From NCBI GenBank assembly GCA_016192825.1, contig JACPTK010000002.1, forward strand, positions 1 to 64,000: a stretch of 64,000 nucleotides of DNA, read 5' to 3'. The position numbers and the translations under genes were made by a program. This DNA comes from Betaproteobacteria bacterium (GTDB lineage: Bacteria > Pseudomonadota > Gammaproteobacteria > Burkholderiales > SG8-41). Below, in pieces: positions 61,685 through 64,000 of the stretch (position 1 is its first letter; every line of letters begins with the position of its first letter). Under the pieces are notes generated by a model that saw only the letters and a list, made by a program, of their open reading frames with translations, ran no database searches and had not been told where the DNA came from.

Positions 61685-64000
61685 TCAAGTAAACCGCAGT
61701 TCCAGATTGGCATTTTGCCTGCGGCTGGCGGAGGCGAGCAGGGGGTGGTCCGCGCGCGGCTTCTCCAGGTAGTAGCCCTGCACGCAGTCCACGCCGAAGC
61801 CTTTCAGCATGTCGAGCGTTTCCTCGTCCTCCACGCATTCGGCGATGGTGGTCTTGTGCAGCCCCCGGGCGACGGTCACGATCGCCCTCACGAACAGCTG
61901 GTTGTCGTTCTCCTGCGGCAGGTTGCGGATGAACAGGCCGTCGATCTTCACCGAATCCACCTGCAGGTGCTTGAGGTAGGCGAAGGAGGAAAAGCCCGTT
62001 CCGAAATCGTCCAGACTGACGCCGCAGCCGGTCTGATGCAGCGCCTCGATGAAGCGCTGGGCGTCGTGCAGGTCGGAAACCGCGGACGTTTCGGTGAGCT
62101 CCACCATCAGCCGCCGCGGGGCGACGCCATGATGCTTCAGCTGCTCCGCGATGTACTGCGGCAGCGTCGGCTCGTCGAACGAGCGCCCGGAGATGTTGAC
62201 TGCGAGCGCCGGGATGGACTTCAGTTCGGCAAGCATCTGGATGGACTCGCGCAGCACCCAGCGGTCGATTTCGAGGATCTTGCCCGATTTCTCCGCCACC
62301 GGTATGAACTGGCCCGGCATCAGCAGCAGCGAAGGGTCGTTCTGGTCACGCATGCGCACCAGCACCTCGAAGTGCGACAGCGAGCGGTCGGTGGCGGAGT
62401 ACACCCCCTGGAACTGCAGGTCCATCAGGTCGTTTTCCAGCGCGTGCAGGATGCGGTCGTTCCAGGACAGGCGCTTCACCATCTGGAGGCTGCTGTCGAG
62501 GTCGCTGCGGTAGATGCGCCAGGCGTTCTTGCCCGCCTCCTTGGCCTGGTACATCGCGGTGTCGGCGCGCGCGATCAGGTCCTCCGCGTTGTCGGCGTGG
62601 TCGGGATAGACGGCGATGCCGAGCGAGCTCGTCAGCCGCAGGCTCTGGCCCTCGAACTGGAAGCGCACCAGCGCGATCGCGCGCGTGATGCGGTCGGCGA
62701 GAATACGCAGCATCTCGTCGGAGATTTCCGGCACCAGGATCGCGAACTCGTCGCCCCCCAGGCGCGAGAAGATCTCGTTGCGCCGCACCTGCCCCCCCAC
62801 CTCGCCCGCGACGCGAATCAGCATCGCGTCGCCCGCGCGGTGGCCAAAGGTGTCGTTGATGTACTTGAAATCGTCGAGGTCGAAGAACAGCAGCGCAACC
62901 CGCGAATCGTGGCGCTGGGCGTCCGCGATCATGCGCGCGAGCTCCTCGTTGAAGCGGTGGCGGTTGAAGAGGCCGGTCAGCGCGTCGCGCTCGGCGAGGT
63001 AGATCAGCTGGTCCGCGGTCTGGCGCTCGCGGGTGACATCCTGGAACAGCCAGAGATGGCCGACCGGCCGGCCGTAGACGTCCTCCACCGAGTGCACCTG
63101 CTGGGTGACGAGCCGGCCGTCCGCCATCTGGATCTCGAGCGCGTCCAGGATCTCGCCTTCGCGCGGCAGGCGCAGCACGTGCCTGCCCTGCTCCTCCGGG
63201 CGCGCCAGCGCGCTCGCCGAGGTCGCGAGCGCTTCCTGCGGGCTGCGGCCGATCAGGCGGGTGCCCGGCGCGATCATCCAGATGCGGGTGAACGCCGGAT
63301 TCGTGTACACCACCCGGTCATCGTGGGACACGAACAGGATTCCGGTGTCCATCGCCGCAAGCAGCGCCGAGAGCCGAGCGTGCTCATCCTGCGCGCGCGT
63401 GAGGTATTCCTGCTGGACCGACTGCGCGTCGCGCAGCTCGACCACCGTCGCCTCGAGGCGTTGCTCCGCCTCCTTGCGCTGGGTGATGTCGCGGATGCTG
63501 ATGCGGATGCCGAGGTAGCCGCCGCGGCTGTCGTAGATCGGGCGCCAGTCGGCCGCCGCCCAGAATTCGGAGCCATCCTTGCGCTTGCCGCGGAACTCAT
63601 AATCCTGGCCGGTGTTGCCGCGCAGCGCGCGGCGGACCTGCCGAACCGTGCGCGCGGCGTCGGCCTCGGCAACGAACGGCGCGGGAAAGTTTTCCGTGGC
63701 GAGGCACTCCTCCGGGGTGTAGCCGAACATGTCGAGCACGCGCGGGTTGATCCAGATGAGCCGGCCTTCCGGATTGATCCACAGCTCGCAGTCGTAGCTG
63801 TAGTCCGCGATCGCGCTGAACCTGGCCTCGCTCTCGCCAAGCGCCCGGATGCGGCCCTGGAGCGCCGCGGCCATGGCGTTGAACGCGTGCGTGAGCCTGC
63901 CGACCTCGTCGCCCCCCTCCACCGGCAGCCGCACGCCGAGATCGCCCGCCGCCAGGCGCTCGCTCGCCCGGGTGAGCTGGGCGAGGTTGCGGGTGAGCCA
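61685..64000 (-). CDS. HAMP-PAS-GGDEF-EAL signalling protein (5' end beyond window)
   Basis: HAMP RLAAGDLGVRLPVEGGDEVGRLTHAFNAMAAAL; GGDEF region FSRLGGDEFAILVPE; EAL region FEVLVRMRDQ...VSLDDFGTGFSSFAYLKHLQVDSVKIDGLFI; ORF is open to position 64000. Confidence 0.93.
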   Translation of the reverse strand, partial: WLTRNLAQLTRASERLAAGDLGVRLPVEGGDEVGRLTHAFNAMAAALQGRIRALGESEARFSAIADYSYDCELWINPEGRLIWINPRVLDMFGYTPEECLATENFPAPFVAEADAARTVRQVRRALRGNTGQDYEFRGKRKDGSEFWAAADWRPIYDSRGGYLGIRISIRDITQRKEAEQRLEATVVELRDAQSVQQEYLTRAQDEHARLSALLAAMDTGILFVSHDDRVVYTNPAFTRIWMIAPGTRLIGRSPQEALATSASALARPEEQGRHVLRLPREGEILDALEIQMADGRLVTQQVHSVEDVYGRPVGHLWLFQDVTRERQTADQLIYLAERDALTGLFNRHRFNEELARMIADAQRHDSRVALLFFDLDDFKYINDTFGHRAGDAMLIRVAGEVGGQVRRNEIFSRLGGDEFAILVPEISDEMLRILADRITRAIALVRFQFEGQSLRLTSSLGIAVYPDHADNAEDLIARADTAMYQAKEAGKNAWRIYRSDLDSSLQMVKRLSWNDRILHALENDLMDLQFQGVYSATDRSLSHFEVLVRMRDQNDPSLLLMPGQFIPVAEKSGKILEIDRWVLRESIQMLAELKSIPALAVNISGRSFDEPTLPQYIAEQLKHHGVAPRRLMVELTETSAVSDLHDAQRFIEALHQTGCGVSLDDFGTGFSSFAYLKHLQVDSVKIDGLFIRNLPQENDNQLFVRAIVTVARGLHKTTIAECVEDEETLDMLKGFGVDCVQGYYLEKPRADHPLLASASRRQNANLELRFT

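Overview
The window is a 64 kb chromosomal segment of a GC-rich proteobacterium, probably betaproteobacterial (inferred from gene content, not tested). It is mostly housekeeping and metabolic genes with accessory insertions. Main content: SAH riboswitch-ahcY-metF; two DUF4143-type ATPase genes bounded by duplicated metF 3' ends; mgtE; an HTH/aminotransferase ORF; ttcA; groESL and a desaturase; two Crp/Fnr-like regulators; a 2883-aa cyclic beta-1,2-glucan synthase; hipBA; a catabolic-looking operon (ornithine cyclodeaminase family, hydantoinase, UGSC, Bug receptor, amidase remnant); cca; slt; ilvA; rpiA; and a polyphosphate cluster (phoU, ppx, pap, sixA, CYTH-CHAD, ppk1). The strongest non-routine observation is a UGSC-family selenoprotein at 40089..38488 (-). 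It is split in the ORF track by an in-frame TGA at 39796..39798, reads ...INAVAD-U-GSCTSWSVHD... across that TGA, and has a perfect 8-bp stem with a GTG loop just downstream. Other notable signals: (i) a dispersed composite hairpin/MITE-like family whose ends supply stop codons to several genes or sit directly upstream of start codons; (ii) metF 3'-end copies flanking ATPase genes; (iii) a palindromic motif TTCTGTgCGCtAGCGcACATACGG at four loci including two Crp-like genes and the glucan synthase; (iv) a TIR-bounded insert separating hipB from hipA, plus three spaced palindromic operators; (v) a diverged duplicate of the ppx 5' end just upstream of ppx. No tRNA, rRNA or CRISPR array was recognised. 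All family calls come from reading motifs by eye; no database search was run.
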